Shown: piece after piece, positions 1 through 9,986 of the stretch
Layout: every line of letters begins with the position of its first letter
Position numbering within the stretch: the stretch's first letter is position 1
Program-made: the position numbers and the translations under genes
Origin: Alectoria sarmentosa
Lineage: Eukaryota > Ascomycota > Lecanoromycetes > Lecanorales > Parmeliaceae
Assembly (NCBI GenBank): GCA_009733775.1
Contig: WOGZ01000133.1
Coordinates: 1 to 64,000 of the forward strand
Direction: 5' to 3'
Length of the DNA stretch: 64,000 nt
The notes under the pieces: generated by a model
What the model saw: only the letters and a program-made list of their open reading frames with translations
What the model was told of the DNA's origin: nothing
Databases searched by the model: none

Positions 1-54
1 CCTCATCCTCATCCTCATCCTCATCCTCATCCTCATCCTCATCCTCATCCTCAT
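1..54. repeat. (CCTCAT)n microsatellite
   Basis: Nine perfect copies of the hexamer CCTCAT open the window, about 110 bp before the first gene. The tract is pyrimidine-rich and lies in the presumed promoter or 5' leader of the Crh gene. The repeat may continue to the left of the window. Confidence 0.95.
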
Positions 55-167
55 TATCTTCATCCCTCACAATTAGTATCACGAGTAGCTGTCGATAGCT
101 TATAGGTTCTTCAGTCAAACTGCTCACTGCAGACAAGGCACATCCATAACTCCCAGTTCTCCCCGAG

Positions 168-2101
168 ATGAGATCGCAAACATTCCTCGCCGCCGTCATC
201 GCTACAGGGGCTGCTGTCCCAGCTTCTGCTCAGACCTACACCAATTGCAATCCTCTCACAAGTAGTAAGTCCTTGGACTCCGCTTCCTTTTTGTTATTAC
301 TAACAGACTTTCGAAAGCCGACTGCCCAGCGGATACAGCACTAGGCAAATCAGTAAACATCGACTTCGCCTCTGGAGAATCCAGCTCGTTCACCCCTCAG
401 GGCACCCCAACGTACGATTCAAACGGAGTCTCATTCACAGTAGCACAAGCCGGGGATTCTCCACTCATTGCATCGAAATGGTACATCATGTTCGGTCACG
501 TCGAATTCGTTGTCAAAGCGGCTCCCGGGGTTGGGATCGTGAGCAGCACAATCCTACAGTCAGATGACCTCGATGAAATCGACTTTGAATGGCTTGGATA
601 TGACGATGCCAATGTTCAAACCAACTACTTTGGCAAAGGACAGACGACCACCTATAACCGAGGGCAGACAAATCCAGCTGCCAGTAATCATGATGATTTC
701 ATCACATATGCTATCGACTGGACGGCTGATCAAATCACCTGGCAAGTCAATGGAGCCACTGTCCGGACTTTGACTCCTGACTCGACTGGAGGATATCCGT
801 ATCCTCAGACTCCAATGATGATCAAGGTTGGCGCGTGGAGCGGTGGTGACGCTTCAGCAGCCCTCGGTACTAGACGTAAGTCAGGACCTAGTACCCGCGT
901 CTCGAGATGATTGGACTGACAGCACTCTTCAGAGTGGGCGACTGGTCAAGCTTCGGGTACCGTCTACACCGACTACACCTCCGGACCCTACACCATGGTG
1001 CTTAAGTCTATCGCCGCTACTGACTATTCGACTGGGAGTCAATATGAATACTCGGGCACAGAAGGTACATGGCAGTCCATCACCGCTGTGAATGGTAAAG
1101 TCGTTTCAACGGACAATGATGATACTGCAGTCAACGCCGACGTAGCGCCATCAACCACTGGGACTACAAACGGCCCAATGCCATTTCAAGGAACCCACGC
1201 TGAGTCGTCATCATCCGTCATTCAGCCAAACGCAGGCGGTTGGACCCCAACTACACTTTCGCCAAGCAGCACGGCAACAGTCACAACATATCCGGGTCTG
1301 CCAGCCGGGTGGACAGTGACAAGTTCTGGCAAAGTTCTTCCGCCCAGCGCGGCATCTGTGAGTGAGCGGTCCCGTATCAAAGGCTGTTACCCTGTGTTTC
1401 GCTGACTTTGTGCAGGTAACGTCCCCTCAAGCATTGTCTACTTCATTGCCAGCGGTCTCGCAGCAGGTACGTACTTTCCAGATCAGTCCCTTCCTGTTCA
1501 GACCTCCATCAGGGCAGTGAGAAGTGTTTTGGGAGTGGGGGAAGGGCTACTTTCCCCCATATTGTGCTCCTTATACTTGTCTTGCGTTCTTACGAGTCGG
1601 CTTTATGTCCTATGAGGAGTTCCTCTCCTGTGTTGTGTTCCCGACGCTTGTGACAAGAGGTCGACTTTGCGTTTTGGAATAAGCTTATTCCCCTTAGTGT
1701 GCTTCCTGAACTGTCTTACGAGTCGACTCTGTGTCTCAGAAAGGATATGCTGATTGTGAATTCAGGGTTCTCCTGGGGATGGTGGATATGAAGTTGTCAC
1801 TTCATACAATCAACAAGGATTTCCTGTGGTCGTCACCCAACCAGCTGGAGCTGCGACCGCAGTGAAGTCGTACGACGAACAAGGCTTCTTGATCACAGAC
1901 GATACTTCTTTCACAACACGAGCATCGCCTACAGCTTTTGCTGACAACGCTGCGAGCTCGCCTATTGTTGCTACGGGGGCTTCTGCCTCTCAAAAGGTTA
2001 CAAAAGTCGTCTCAGCTTCGGCGAAAGGGGCGGCCTTGAAGGCTGCAGACCTCGGAAAATTGTTCGCAGGTTGGCTCTTGGCCAGTTTGCTCATGCTTTA
2101 A
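168..2101 (+). CDS. Crh-family GPI-anchored GH16 chitin-glucan transglycosidase
   Basis: Five exons (168-264, 318-875, 933-1357, 1416-1466, 1766-2101) give 488 residues. The start MRSQTFLAAVIA is a signal peptide ending near residue 20. A GH16 domain follows, with the catalytic motif DEIDFE at residues 118-123 (nucleophile Glu119, acid/base Glu123); this spacing and the Cys-rich start are typical of Crh1/Utr2 enzymes. A Ser/Thr-rich linker and a hydrophobic C-terminus (LFAGWLLASLLML) indicate GPI anchoring. By family, such enzymes cross-link chitin to beta-glucan in the wall. All joins preserve frame; the first intron join gives the expected Cys-Pro-Ala start of the mature domain. The last intron is 299 nt, much longer than the others. 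The final exon repeats a Ser-Tyr-x-x-Gln-Gly-Phe motif. The family call is firm; the exon 4 boundaries are less certain. Confidence 0.88.
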
Positions 2102-3242
2102 GCGGGTACCTGCATAGCGAAGGATCGATTATTGGAAGTTTTAGCAAGACATCTGTTTTTCAGCGTAGCATTAGAGGGGCAAGGGAATGGCTATTGTGAA
2201 TGGGGTCAATGATTCATGCTTAACGACTAACAATCACATAGACTTATGCATCTCGAAGGAAGAAAAGGAACCGAGAAGCATAAGTAAATATGTTAATACT
2301 TCACTCGAGAGTTCATCGCTTCCTGTCTGTCCATCCTGGTTCATCTGTCATCTGCTGACAGTCAGTCTTTCAGGCAAGCTACTAGAAGAAGTGGCAGCTG
2401 CAAGTCTGAAAGTCAGGAGGAACCAGGAGGAAGTTGTTGGTCTCCGGGAGTAGATCACCCAGTTCTTGGCTTCGAGAAGGTGCCAACTTGCTGAGTTCAT
2501 CTCCCTCGATTGAACTGGCCTCGGAGCAAGCTCCGAACAGCCGGTCAACCAAAGTAATCCTCCCGGACTGACTGCAGACTCCATGGTCGATATTGACTCT
2601 AAGGAGCATTGGTTTCTCGACTCCCTCATCTCTTACCATTGACTACTAATCATGTTCTCATTCACCTACAGAGATTACAGTTGGGATGTACTAATACCTT
2701 GATTCGCGCGTTACAGTAGGCTTTGGTCGAAGCATTCGCTGATACTGTCAGCATACGGGCTGTCAAAGCCAAGAACGTCTGTTGACTCTCGTGACCGATG
2801 TACCGATATCCCACAATATCGTTCCACTGGGTATATGATGGATCAGACGCTGAAAGAATCAAACCATCGTTGGTCATATCTTACGGCAAGGGCTGCGACT
2901 AGCTACGAGGAGCACTTTCTTGTGATGTGGTCCGATATTCACATATGACCGGGAAGCGCCATACGTGGATTCGATTCCCATATTCCAGCTCCGGCGTATG
3001 GTGAGTCTTAACTGGGCTATCCTCCCTTAGCCTATGAGCAATGTAGAATACGCTTTAGGCGCACCAAGAACCAAATTAGGGCCCAGCTCATCCTCCATAC
3101 TATGCGTTGCGGGGTAAATAACAGTCAGCTGATTGTCATTTTTCTCTGCAACGGTTGGCATCGCATTGCCCAGCTGCTTCTGTTGCTCACTGATTTGATT
3201 TAATTTGATTTCCTTTGTTTTCGATCATCTGTTCAGTAACAT
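2102..3242. other. Intergenic region, no gene seen
   Basis: 1.1 kb between two plus-strand genes. Short open frames occur on both strands, but none has a family resemblance or credible splice context. Positions 2968-2982 resemble a tRNA B-box, but no cloverleaf can be drawn around it. Confidence 0.6.
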
Positions 3243-5003
3243 ATGACTCGAAATTTGAAGACAATCGCCACAATGCTCGATCACTTCTTCGCTCACCCTT
3301 TTCTGTTTCCTCTGCTGCTCATTGCTTCTTCCTGCCTTTATTTGGTTGTACGTAATTTACTCGAATACCGTGCTATTACTAAGCTTGGGTCCTTTGCCCC
3401 CCGAGCTCACTCATACCTCCCTTTTGGCATCGATATTCTATATCGTAGCATGCGTCACTCCCACAATAACACCGATATTGATTTCTGGGAGTGGCTCTTC
3501 GCCTGGTCTCCGAACAAGCATAGCAAAACCATTGAGGTCGGTTTGGCTAGACAGCGCTGGATTTTTACGGCAGACCCGGAGAATATCAAAGCGATCCTTG
3601 CCACGCAATTTCAAGATTTCGGGAAGGGGAAGCGATTTCATGAGGATTGGAAACCCTTTCTTGGTGATAGCATATTTACTACTGATGGGCAGCAGTGGCA
3701 TGATAGTCGCCAATTGATCAGACCACAATTTGCCAAGAATCGAGTATCTGATCTCGAGATCTTTGAAAGACATGTTGAACGCTTAATGAATAAGATTGGT
3801 GGACGTGGAGAGGAAGTTGACATCGCGGCTCTATTCTACCGCTTCACCTTGGATACGGCCACAGACTACCTGCTTGGGAAGAGTGTAGACAGTCTTGACA
3901 ATCCGCACGCAGAGTTCGCCTCTGCTTTTGCCGAAGTGCAAAAGGTGCAGAATCTGATAACTAGATCTGGAGAGTTCAATGCTCTCATCCCCAAAGGGAC
4001 ATACTGGGCTGGTCTGAAAATAATCAACGCTTTCGTGGAACCGTTCATTGAGCAGGTTCTCTGCCTCAATGTATCGTACTTGAAGGCAAAAACAAATCAG
4101 TCCTTCTTGGATGCCTTGGCTGCAACGGGGACTCGGGACCGCAACGCCATCAGAGACCAAGTCATCGCTGTATTACTAGCTGGACGGGATACCACAGCTT
4201 CGGCGCTTAGTTTCACATTCCAGGAACTATCAGCCCAGCCTGAAATTGTTCGGAAACTGAGAAGGGAGATCTTGGACAAAATTGGCGCAAGTAGGCCGCC
4301 ATCTTACGAAGATCTGAAGAGCATGCCCTATTTGCAGCATGTGATGAACGAGACCTTGCGGCTCTATCCATCCGTTCCCTTCAATGTATGTTACCAGCTC
4401 AAACGAACATCAAACCTTTGTTGGGAACCAAGATTAAAGGGCTGAATGCGTCAAGGTCAGACAGGCATTGTACGACACGACACTGCCGACCGGCGGTGGC
4501 TCGGATGGTTCGCAGCCTATCGGTAAATAATCGACATTACCCAGGTCAGCCTAGATGATGCTGTCTTTAGATACTGACCCAATCCCCAGGTATCCTTAAA
4601 GGCACCACTGTCGGCTACTCAGCCATCTGCATGCAGAGACGGGAGGATCTCTATCCCCCACCATCTGCAGACTTTCCACCCGTATCAAAATACAGTCCCG
4701 AAAGATGGGACAAGTGGACGCCAAAGTCTTGGACATATCTACCCTTCAACGGTGGACCGAGGATCTGTATTGGACAGCAATTTGCATTGACCGAGATGGG
4801 TATGTGGCGTCAAAGCCGTCCAGAATCCATGAGCAAGGCGTGTGCTGATGGCTGGTGTAGGTTATACGATTGTAAGGATACTTCAACGCTTCGACAGAAT
4901 CAGCAAATACTGGCAGGACGGCGGAGCTCAACTCAAGTCTGAGGTTATTTTGTCGCCAAAAAACGGCGTTCAAGTTGGATTTTGGGAGACGGAGATTGGA
5001 TGA
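3243..5003 (+). CDS. Cytochrome P450, CYP52-like (alkane/fatty-acid hydroxylase type)
   Basis: Four exons (3243-4385, 4456-4522, 4590-4799, 4861-5003) give 520 residues, a normal length for an ER P450. An N-terminal hydrophobic helix (about residues 16-37) is the membrane anchor. The I-helix motif AGRDTT lies at 313-318, ETLR (ExxR) at 370-373, and the haem-binding motif FNGGPRICIG at 456-465 with Cys463 as the iron ligand. The long FxxGPRxCxGQQFALTE block, the MQRREDLYP segment and the overall spacing match the CYP52 clan, whose members hydroxylate the terminal carbon of alkanes and fatty acids. The substrate is inferred from the family only. Introns of 70, 67 and 61 nt all restore conserved sequence. 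A second ATG at residue 11 could be the true start. No disruption is seen. Confidence 0.88.
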
Positions 5004-5467
5004 ATTGATGAATCGATGTTGTGATGCTTGGACGGCAGATGTGTTCTTTACGCTTCTGAGTTTGGCAAACTTGTGATTGCAGCATGGAAATGAATGAATA
5101 CATAACGCCGAAACGAAAGGAAGCAACGGTACATGAAAAAGCACCAACGTCCGCAGCCTGGCGAGAGAGGAATCTATCTATGGTGAGCGAGTTCAGTATT
5201 TACTGTTGAAAGAACATGGGATATGTACTCGTATCATTGCGTTGAATCCCATGAAGGCATAAAGAGGTCGGGGATCGCTTCTCTTGATTCCCCTTGAAGA
5301 CTCGTTCTTTACTGGTCAGCCCTAACCGCGTTTGCCAAGTCTCTCATCTCGCGACTTCGCGTCCTCGGCGTCTTCGTTCAATATTTATTGCGCTGATGGA
5401 GACGCCTCCACCTTGAGCAGCTCTGACGGCTTCAGAGCGATTGACGGATCCTCCACAATCATCATCT
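5004..5467. other. Intergenic region, P450 to Apn1
   Basis: 464 bp holding the P450 3' end and the Apn1 promoter. No further gene is seen. Confidence 0.6.
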
Positions 5468-7375
5468 ATGTCACAACGTCGAAGATCAGCGGCCAATGCA
5501 GCTGCAGACTCTCCTACTTCGAAACGGCCGCCCCGAGCTCCTCGCTTCTCAAATCCAACAACTGGAGTCGAAGCCAATGGCATAGAAGACAGGGACACGC
5601 CTAGGAGCTCGGTAAAAAGGAAGAAGACTGAAGCTAAAATCACGCAAGAGGTGTCAGCAGGGTTGCCGGACCGTGAATCTCCTAAAGAGACCAAGCAACG
5701 AAAAAAGGTCAAGCAAGAGACAAAAGATACTGAAGAAGAGGAAGAGTTACAGGCGGAAGAGACCTCTAAAAGAGCCAAGAGGAAACACAAAGTTGAAGGA
5801 GGTCAAGAGCCAGCAGATCCGCGGATAGAGCGAGATACCACCAAGACAGCCAAGGGTAAGAGTATCGTCAAGATTGAGGAAGCAGAACTCGAAGTCAGCG
5901 AACCGTCGCCTAAAAAGACAAAGCGGAAGAAGGCCACAGAGGTTGAATTTGATAATACTATTGAGGACGAAGCTTTACCCAAAGATATCAGACGCAAGAC
6001 CAAGGTCAAAGAAGAGGACGAAGAGGTTCAAGAGGGCGAGGAAGGCCAGAAGAAGACCAAAATGAAAAGAAAGACTAAAGAAGAGAAAGAATTAGAAGCT
6101 ATGCCTCTCGCTGCCCGAACCGACGGGCTACGTATGTTCGTTGGGGCCCACGTGAGCGGTGCCAAAGGTCGGTCTTTCTCGATGTATATAGTACCTGTAG
6201 AGCTGAGACCTTGTACGAATCTAGGAGTTCAGAACTCAGTCACCAATTGCGTGCACATTGGGTAGATAGTCTCCAACATCTTACAATTCTAATTACTGAC
6301 CCGTTGTCAGCGGAAATGCCTTCGCCATGTTCCTTAAATCGCAGAAAAAATGGGAGAATCCACCTCTGCAAAATGATCACAGAGACCAGTTCAAAGCATT
6401 TTGTGGTGAGCATGAGTACGACGCGGCAAGGTATGGAATCAATATCCATCTCCAAATCGGAGTTAACCAAGCTCACTCATCATTCCCAATAGTCACATCC
6501 TACCTCACGGTTCCTATCTTGTCAATCTCGCTCAAGAAGACGCCGAAAAGGCCACTCAGGCCTACAATGCTTTCCTCGACGATCTCAACCGCTGTGAATC
6601 ACTTGGCATCAGACTCTACAACTTCCACCCTGGCTGGACCGGCAGCCACCCACGACCTTCCGCAATCGCGCGCATAGCCAAGGCCCTGAACCGCGCCCAT
6701 GCCGCCACTAGTAGCGTAACGCCTGTCCTTGAAACCATGGCTGGTGGTGGCAACGTAATCGGCTCTAGCTTCGAAGACCTGCGCGACATCATTTCTCTCG
6801 TGGACAACAAGAAGCGGATCGGAGTATGTCTGGACACATGTCACGTTCACGCTGCGGGCTACGATCTGCGCACACCCACGGCTTTCAAAAAGACCATGGA
6901 CGATTTTGACAAGATAGTGGGGATGAAGTACCTGAGCGCACTTCACCTGAATGACAGCAAAGCTCCATTCGATAGCCACCGAGATCTGCACCAGAACATC
7001 GGTCTCGGCTTCCTCGGCCTGCGCGCATTTCACAATGTAATGAACGAGCCGCGATTCGAAGGATTGCCCATGGTTCTGGAGACACCTATCGAACATAAGG
7101 ACGAAGAGACGGGGAAAGATGTGGAAGATAAGGGCGTTTGGGCTAGAGAGATCAAGATGCTGGAAGGATTCATTGGCGTGGATGCGGACGGGGATGAATT
7201 TCAGGCCATGGAGAAAGAATTGGCTGACAAAGGGGCGGATGAGAGAGCGAAGTACCAGGAGCAGTTTGAGAGGAAGGTGGAGAAGGACAAGAAAGCGTTG
7301 GAAAAGAGACAGACGAAGTTGCAGTTCGGGAGGAAGAAGAAAGTAAATGAGGCAGGGACTGATAACGAAGCTTGA
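5468..7375 (+). CDS. APN1: AP endonuclease Apn1 (endonuclease IV family) with long charged N-terminus
   Basis: Four exons (5468-6167, 6225-6261, 6311-6430, 6493-7375) give 579 residues. The enzyme cleaves DNA at abasic sites and trims blocked 3' ends in base-excision repair. The expected metal ligands are visible: His of VGAHVSGAKG, His of LPHGSY, Glu of VLETMAG, Asp and His of CLDTCHVHAAGYD, His of LSALHLNDSK, Asp and His of HRDLHQ, and Glu of VLETP. About 230 residues of Lys/Glu-rich, probably disordered sequence precede the barrel, with repeated KRKK/KKTKRKK clusters that would serve as nuclear signals. The C-terminus holds QTKLQFG at 559-565. The first ATG in frame is at 5468; the longer open frame begins with TTG. 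Intron 1 is 57 nt without an in-frame stop, so it would escape simple ORF calling. Confidence 0.92.
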
Positions 7376-7920
7376 GTATCATTATTGGGGTGGTCACTAC
7401 TTTTTGCTTGAGAAATTGCGCGTAAAGACACCAGGGTGCAAAGAATAGAGGCCTTGCTTTCGCAAATCTCCGTGCCCATGAAGAGGCTCAGAGCGACGAC
7501 CTGCTTTTGGTGCCCTAATGACTCTAAGCTGGGTTCATCCCCAAGTCGTCGACGCATATACAGCACTTCCCAACGATGTTCGAAAAATAAGCCAGATGAT
7601 GAATATGAAAAAGTTTAGGTCACCTTTCCACGTTCCGGCGACCTGGACTATGGCTCTTGGCTTGACGAGACTGGGAGAAGTCAGGACCAGAAAGGCACCT
7701 TACGATGAAGCTTGATTGCTTTGACATCGGTCTCCAAGTTCAGGATCATCAATTCACTCACATATCCCGTTCTAGGGTATCTGGCTCCTGCTCGCCTCCA
7801 TCGCTAAGCAAGGGGCTTCTATCCTCTAGTAATCGAGTCCGTAGGCCACCGATGGCATAAAAGCGACCAAGGAGGAGCTCTAACCAGAAGGTCCCGTCCG
7901 GCCTCACGCAATTGTAGTCC
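7376..7920. other. Intergenic region between convergent genes
   Basis: 545 bp between the 3' ends of Apn1 and the RBM42-like gene. Only short open frames without recognisable content occur, so this is probably the two 3' UTRs. Confidence 0.6.
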
Positions 7921-9174
7921 TCATCCGAGCACCTTCAGCCCTCCCTTTGTTTTGGTCTGCTTCTTCTGCACTCCAGCTCCAGTTCCACCCTTCCCAGCTC
8001 CACCACCTCCTTTGCCTCCCTTTGCGTTCTTCCTTTTATCTTGGGGCACCGTTGGTCTAATCTCCGTTGTGCTCTTTCTCAAAAGCACAGGATGACTTCC
8101 AATATATTTGCCCTGCATATCTCTCGCCGACTGGAAGTATTCCTCTCCATCCACAAAACTCACAAACCCGTATCCTTTGCTCTTTGTTGTCCGCTTGTCC
8201 CTCACGACTCTCGCTTTCTCCACTGAAGGATACTTCGAGAACGCCTTGAGGAGAGATTCATCCGTGACTTCACCGGCAAGGTTTCCGACGAACAACCGAA
8301 AGTGTGCCGGGTCCCACTCAAGCAGCGACGGATCTTGCCACGTTTGCCCACCACCACTACGTACGACCGTCTTCTGCTTGCCGTCTGCACCTGTAACAAC
8401 GTTTGCCACGCCGGTATCGGCATTCGCTGCGGAGCTCATAGCCAAATTGCTCATTGAGGTACCTGCAACATCCTGTCGTACGCCCAGCGGAGCTGTGTTG
8501 GCACCAGTCGAAGAAGCACCACCTTCGCCTCCGGTGCCGAATCTGCTGAATGACCGACCCGCAATTCGGCTGCTGTCTGCCTCCTTCCCCGCGTATGCAC
8601 TTTGCCACTGCGCTATTTGCGCTTCCATTTCTGGGTCTAGCTCCTGGCCATGTCCGGCGGCTCCACCTCGCCCAGCGCCACCTTGACCGGGAAGGGGAAA
8701 AGGATTCCGTATTTGAGGTGGTGTGGGCTCGACATATGGTTCTTCAAAGGCGGGCTTTTGATAATAGGATGGTGTCGGTGGTTGTTGGTACGATGATTGT
8801 GCCTGGTATGCCCCGTTGGAGTAGGTCGTCTGAGGGGCAGAGAAGCCTTTTGGCGGTGCGGGAGCCGCTGAGACCACAGGACTATGAGTGCGGAATGGTT
8901 GACTATTTGCAGCTACGGAACGTGGTTGGAATCCTATGAAGCCTCCGAAGCCGCTCGGATGCTGATTCCCACCTGTGCTGTTTGAAGTGCCATTGTAGCC
9001 TCGGGTTCCTGGGGCGGAGGAGAATGTTGGGGTGGATGAGGTAGTAGGCTGGAAGGACAGGGGTTGACCAGCTGACGGTGGCGGTCGCGGGGGTAGCGAA
9101 GCGTGGGCTGGAGAGGTAGTGGATGAAGGAGAGGTTTGTGGTAGCTTCAAACCTGGAGGTGGTGGATATGACAT
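7921..9174 (-). CDS. RBM42-like RNA-binding protein, single RRM
   Basis: One uninterrupted exon encodes 417 residues. The first 270 residues are low complexity, rich in Pro, Ser, Gly, Gln and Ala. A single RRM follows at about 290-370, with RNP2 LFVGNL and RNP1 KGYGFVSF. The segment before the RRM (WDPAHFRLFVGNL) and the Arg-Asp-Lys-Arg-Thr run between the RNP motifs are characteristic of RBM42-type proteins, which associate with spliceosomal or stress-granule RNPs in animals. The C-terminus is a Gly/Lys-rich tail. The ATG at 9174 is the first in frame. A large antisense open frame on the plus strand (about 8108-8686) is a codon-bias shadow. Its role in this fungus is inferred from family membership. 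Confidence 0.85.
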   Translation of the reverse strand: MSYPPPPGLKLPQTSPSSTTSPAHASLPPRPPPSAGQPLSFQPTTSSTPTFSSAPGTRGYNGTSNSTGGNQHPSGFGGFIGFQPRSVAANSQPFRTHSPVVSAAPAPPKGFSAPQTTYSNGAYQAQSSYQQPPTPSYYQKPAFEEPYVEPTPPQIRNPFPLPGQGGAGRGGAAGHGQELDPEMEAQIAQWQSAYAGKEADSSRIAGRSFSRFGTGGEGGASSTGANTAPLGVRQDVAGTSMSNLAMSSAANADTGVANVVTGADGKQKTVVRSGGGQTWQDPSLLEWDPAHFRLFVGNLAGEVTDESLLKAFSKYPSVEKARVVRDKRTTKSKGYGFVSFVDGEEYFQSARDMQGKYIGSHPVLLRKSTTEIRPTVPQDKRKNAKGGKGGGGAGKGGTGAGVQKKQTKTKGGLKVLG

Positions 9175-9986
9175 GATGAACGGCTGTGCTGTAAAGCCTT
9201 GGGTGTGAGAGGAATTGGGTACGTACCTCTCGCCTCAGATGCCGCAGTAGTTTGACGTGGGTCAGAAAGGGTTTGATATGGTCGTCGAATGAGGCGAAGA
9301 GTAAGGAATGAGGAATGGAAGTCGGATATGGTATGCCAAACTGGTGAGTGGTACGAGTGAGAGTAGCAATGGAAAGGCTTGTAGTAAGGCTTGGCGTGGG
9401 TGATCACAAACACATAGGAGTCAGGACTATTCAGCGATTGGTGCTAGTACGGCGAATTACACGCACCACCCAAATTTTCCGAGACTAGTGACTAGTAGTA
9501 CGGGGGCCGAGTTCTTGATCTCTGGTGTGGGTGATCCGAATTTTGAATTTCCCATTTCCTTTTTCCAGGGTTTGATTTCGAACATGGTAGTTTGATTGGT
9601 ATAATAACAGACAGATCGAAAATTGAAGAGCAGAAAGCGATCACTATGCTTTGTTGTTGTACAACTCCGTAATTAAAAGGATCTCAAGCGGTCAAGGATT
9701 GGTGAAGATATTCAGTTGAGAGTCTTGTGTCTGCCAAAACTGATTTATAATTTACGGGTGGGAAATCAATCATGTTGCAAATCTGGCGCGTATAGGTTGC
9801 CGTAGTTAGCCCCACGTGCAAGAGTGCGGACAATTCTAAACGAGGCCTTTGTTTCCATCTGTCTTACCTTAGGTCTCATTTTGTTCTCTACTTCTCGATG
9901 CGTTGAAGAGAACAAAGTGATTACATCAACTTTCTACACTCAAGCTACAACACCTCCGCAACTTGACAATCATTCATACAGCCAAG
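9175..9986. promoter_or_regulatory. Divergent promoter region, RBM42-like / 6PGDH
   Basis: 812 bp separate the two start codons, so both promoters lie here. No open frame of note is seen. AT-rich patches occur near 9580-9760, and CT-rich sequence precedes the 6PGDH start. No specific factor site can be claimed. Confidence 0.5.

Noticed and set aside
2940..3005. tRNA-like B-box (GGATTCGATTCCC)
   Set aside because: No A-box, no acceptor stem and no workable cloverleaf could be drawn upstream; the T-stem pairing is also imperfect.
5441..5467. N-terminal extension of Apn1
   Set aside because: It begins with TTG; the first ATG is at 5468.
8108..8686. 192-codon plus-strand open frame
   Set aside because: It is antisense to the RBM42-like gene, lacks any family resemblance and follows from the codon bias of that gene.
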